Shown here: in pieces, positions 61,729-64,000 of the stretch
How the letters are laid out: each line of letters starts with the position of its first letter
How positions within the stretch are numbered: the first letter of the stretch is position 1
Source: Sphingobacterium spiritivorum
GTDB taxonomy: Bacteria; Bacteroidota; Bacteroidia; Sphingobacteriales; Sphingobacteriaceae
NCBI RefSeq assembly: GCF_016725325.1
Contig: NZ_CP068083.1
Location: 248,001-312,000 of the forward strand
DNA length: 64,000 nt
Reading direction: 5' to 3'
Made by a program: the position numbers and the translations under genes
The notes under the pieces: model-generated
Databases searched by the model: none
Seen by the model: the letters and a program-made list of their open reading frames with translations, nothing else
What the model was told of the DNA's origin: nothing

Positions 61729-64000
61729 ATGAATATAAGCAGATACAGTCGATTAGTGCTGTCCATATGTACTTTGTACGTGACCAGCACTGTTACAGCA
61801 CAGCAGAACAACCAAAAGATGGACAGTTTTATTAATACGCTGATGTCTAAAATGACATTGGAGGAAAAAATAGGACAGCTTAATCTGGTGACGGGAGGAG
61901 AAGCAACGACAGGAAGTACAGTCAGTACGGGCGTAGAAGGAAAAATCAAATCCGGGGCTATCGGAGGTATATTTAGTATGAGTACACCACAACGCATACG
62001 TGCAGCTCAGGATCTGGCCGTCAAACAGTCCCGTTTGGGCATACCTCTTATCTTTGGTATGGATGTTATTCACGGATACAAAACGATTTTTCCTATTCCT
62101 ATCGGACTAGCTTCTTCCTGGGATATGAATCTGGTAAGACAGACTGCTCAGATTGCAGCAACAGAAGCTACCGCAGATGGTATCAACTGGACATTCTCAC
62201 CGATGGTAGATATCTCGCGTGATCCGCGCTGGGGCAGATTTTCAGAAGGAAACGGAGAAGATCCTTATCTCAGTTCCAAAATCGCTATCGAAATGGTTAA
62301 AGGTTATCAGGGCAATGACCTTGCTGCCCATAATACACTGATGGCATGTGTCAAGCATTTTGCGCTGTATGGAGCAGCAGAAGCCGGAAGAGACTACAAC
62401 ACCACGGACATGAGTTTGCACAGAATGTACAACGAGTATCTTCCGCCCTACAAAGCTGCTATTGATGCAGGAGCTGGCAGTATCATGACTTCATTCAATG
62501 ATATTAACGGTGTACCAGCTACAGCCAACAAATGGCTTATGACTGATCTGCTACGTCAGCAATGGGGATTTCAGGGTATGGTTGTGACCGATTACACCGC
62601 CATAAACGAACTGATTGATCACGGACTGGGAGACCTGCAACAGGTATCTGCACTTTCTCTGAAAGCCGGAGTAGATATGGATATGGTAGGTGAAGGTTAC
62701 CTCGGAACATTAAAAAAATCATTGCAGGAAGGCAAAGTCACACAAGCTGATATCGACAGAGCGTGCAGATTAGTCTTAGAAGCTAAATATAAACTCGGAC
62801 TATTTGACGATCCATACAAATACTGCGATGTAAACCGTGCTAAAAATAACATACTCACTAAAGCGCATCTTGCAAAGTCCCGTGAAGTAGCTGCGAAATC
62901 ATTTGTATTATTAAAAAATGATAAGCAAACTCTTCCCTTTACAAAAAAAGGAAAAATTGCTCTGGTAGGTCCCCTTGCTAATACAGGTGCGAATATGCCG
63001 GGTACATGGAGTGTAAGCGCTGATCTGGAACACACGCCATCACTCTTACAGGGAATGAAGGATGCATTGGGTAACAAGGTAACTATTCAGTATGCCTTAG
63101 GTACAAATCTGTTAGAAGATCCTGTTTATCAGGAACGTGCTACCATGTTTGGCCGTACAATTCCTCGTGATAACCGCAGCGAACAGGAACTGATAGCAGA
63201 AGCAATCAAAGCATCGGAAGGTGCAGATGCGATTGTAGCAGCATTGGGAGAAAGCTCTGAAATGAGCGGGGAAAGCTCCAGTCGCACAGAAATAGGAATA
63301 CCTGCAAATCAGCAACGTCTGTTACAGGCACTCTTAAAAACCGGAAAACCGGTAATACTTGTGCTCTTTACCGGCAGACCATTAACACTGACCTGGGAAA
63401 ATGAACATGTACCGGCGATCCTGAATGTATGGTTTGGAGGTACTGAAACAGGTAAAGCAGTAGCAGATGTATTATTCGGAGATGTAAATCCTTCAGGAAA
63501 ATTACCGGCTACTTTTCCTAAGAATGTAGGCCAGATTCCATTATACTATAATGCAAAAACTACAGGAAGACCTTTGGAGCAGGGCAAATGGTTCCAAAAA
63601 TTCAGATCTAACTATCTGGATGTAGACAACGATCCGCTTTATCCGTTCGGATACGGATTGAGCTATACTGCTTTCCAGTATAACAATCTTCGCCTAAGTA
63701 CTTCTAAATTAGAGAAACAAGGCAAAATTAAGGTTACTGTCGAAGTAAAGAACGCTGGAAAATATGATGGTGAAGAAGTCGTACAATTGTATATCCGTGA
63801 TATGGTCGGCTCTGTAACCCGTCCTGTGAAAGAGTTGAAAGGATTTCAGAAAATAGCTTTCAAAGCTGGCGAAACAAAAACAATTGAATTCGATTTGACA
63901 GAAGAAGATTTAAAATTCTATAATGAAAATTTAGAATTTGTCGCTGAGCCAGGCGAATTTGAAGTATATGTCGGAACAAATTCCAAAGATGTATTAACTT
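61729..64000 (+). CDS. bglX: GH3 beta-glucosidase (BglX-like), C-terminus outside window
   Basis: The first 757 residues of a glycoside hydrolase family 3 enzyme; the last few codons lie beyond the window. A signal peptide (about 1-25) is followed by the TIM-barrel domain (from EEKIGQLNLV; ACVKHFALYGAAEAG; nucleophile Asp288 in VVTDYTA), the alpha/beta sandwich (ALGESSEMSGESSSRTEIGI, with Glu515 as likely acid/base by alignment to BglX) and a fibronectin-III-like C-terminal domain (RPVKELKGFQKIAF). It should release glucose from oligosaccharides in the periplasm. It is last in the susC-susD-glucanase unit, 35 nt after the glucanase stop. Homologues in the same context act on beta-1,2-gluco-oligosaccharides. 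Confidence 0.93.
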   Translation, partial: MNISRYSRLVLSICTLYVTSTVTAQQNNQKMDSFINTLMSKMTLEEKIGQLNLVTGGEATTGSTVSTGVEGKIKSGAIGGIFSMSTPQRIRAAQDLAVKQSRLGIPLIFGMDVIHGYKTIFPIPIGLASSWDMNLVRQTAQIAATEATADGINWTFSPMVDISRDPRWGRFSEGNGEDPYLSSKIAIEMVKGYQGNDLAAHNTLMACVKHFALYGAAEAGRDYNTTDMSLHRMYNEYLPPYKAAIDAGAGSIMTSFNDINGVPATANKWLMTDLLRQQWGFQGMVVTDYTAINELIDHGLGDLQQVSALSLKAGVDMDMVGEGYLGTLKKSLQEGKVTQADIDRACRLVLEAKYKLGLFDDPYKYCDVNRAKNNILTKAHLAKSREVAAKSFVLLKNDKQTLPFTKKGKIALVGPLANTGANMPGTWSVSADLEHTPSLLQGMKDALGNKVTIQYALGTNLLEDPVYQERATMFGRTIPRDNRSEQELIAEAIKASEGADAIVAALGESSEMSGESSSRTEIGIPANQQRLLQALLKTGKPVILVLFTGRPLTLTWENEHVPAILNVWFGGTETGKAVADVLFGDVNPSGKLPATFPKNVGQIPLYYNAKTTGRPLEQGKWFQKFRSNYLDVDNDPLYPFGYGLSYTAFQYNNLRLSTSKLEKQGKIKVTVEVKNAGKYDGEEVVQLYIRDMVGSVTRPVKELKGFQKIAFKAGETKTIEFDLTEEDLKFYNENLEFVAEPGEFEVYVGTNSKDVLT

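Overview
The window comes from a Bacteroidota chromosome, most probably a Sphingobacterium-like member of the Sphingobacteriaceae. Supporting evidence: a SusC/SusD pair, an ECF sigma/FecR/TonB-receptor relay with an STN domain, a type IX secretion (T9SS) cargo with a gliding-type C-terminal domain next to a PorP/SprF protein, lipoproteins throughout, almost no Shine-Dalgarno sequences, and several upstream sequences matching the Bacteroidota -7 promoter box TAnnTTTG. The sequence is AT-rich. No rRNA, tRNA, CRISPR array or intact insertion sequence was recognised.

Layout. 1-7794 (minus strand) is a regulated outer-membrane uptake locus: ECF sigma factor, FecR anti-sigma, STN-type TonB receptor and a beta-helix surface lipoprotein, followed past a terminator by a second lipoprotein and a truncated small gene. 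8187-20717 is mixed housekeeping: an orphan with a HEPN-like R-x4-H motif, a NupG-type nucleoside transporter, a TPR/propeller/OmpA protein, a GLPGLI/WG-repeat-like protein, two Gfo/Idh/MocA oxidoreductases (one with a Tat-like signal) divergent from a DUF819 membrane protein, an orphan lipoprotein and an RhlE-type helicase. 21454-33613 holds a giant repeat adhesin and its PorP/SprF partner. 33778-51261 is a series of small ordinary genes (HemG-like flavodoxin, SRPBCC, a second ECF sigma with a membrane partner, thioesterase, DUF2085, Hsp20, FolB, DUF1080, DPP IV, deacetylase, M28 peptidase, AsnB, a Crp-like regulator and a run of NTF2/VOC proteins). 51271-64000 holds a lipoprotein hydrolase and a polysaccharide utilisation locus: a propeller/Y_Y_Y/LuxR-HTH membrane regulator, SusC, SusD, a glucoamylase-like (GH144-type) lipoprotein and a GH3 beta-glucosidase cut by the window end. 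This gene order matches the known beta-1,2-glucan loci of Bacteroidota.

The most striking feature is the adhesin. It has four cycles of BspA/DUF285 repeats, each followed by an Ig-like plus MBG unit, and then twelve tandem MBG domains. In the tenth MBG copy the codon that is GAA in its sister copies is TAA (31225-31227). The frame stays open behind it and carries the T9SS sorting domain, so a single base cuts a would-be 3,716-residue secreted protein off from its export signal. Other points of note are a 267-bp tandem repeat array that includes copies of a terminator, REP-like palindromes at three intergenic sites, a perfect 17-bp inverted repeat upstream of hsp20, and genes whose -7 box lies only 4 nt before the start codon.
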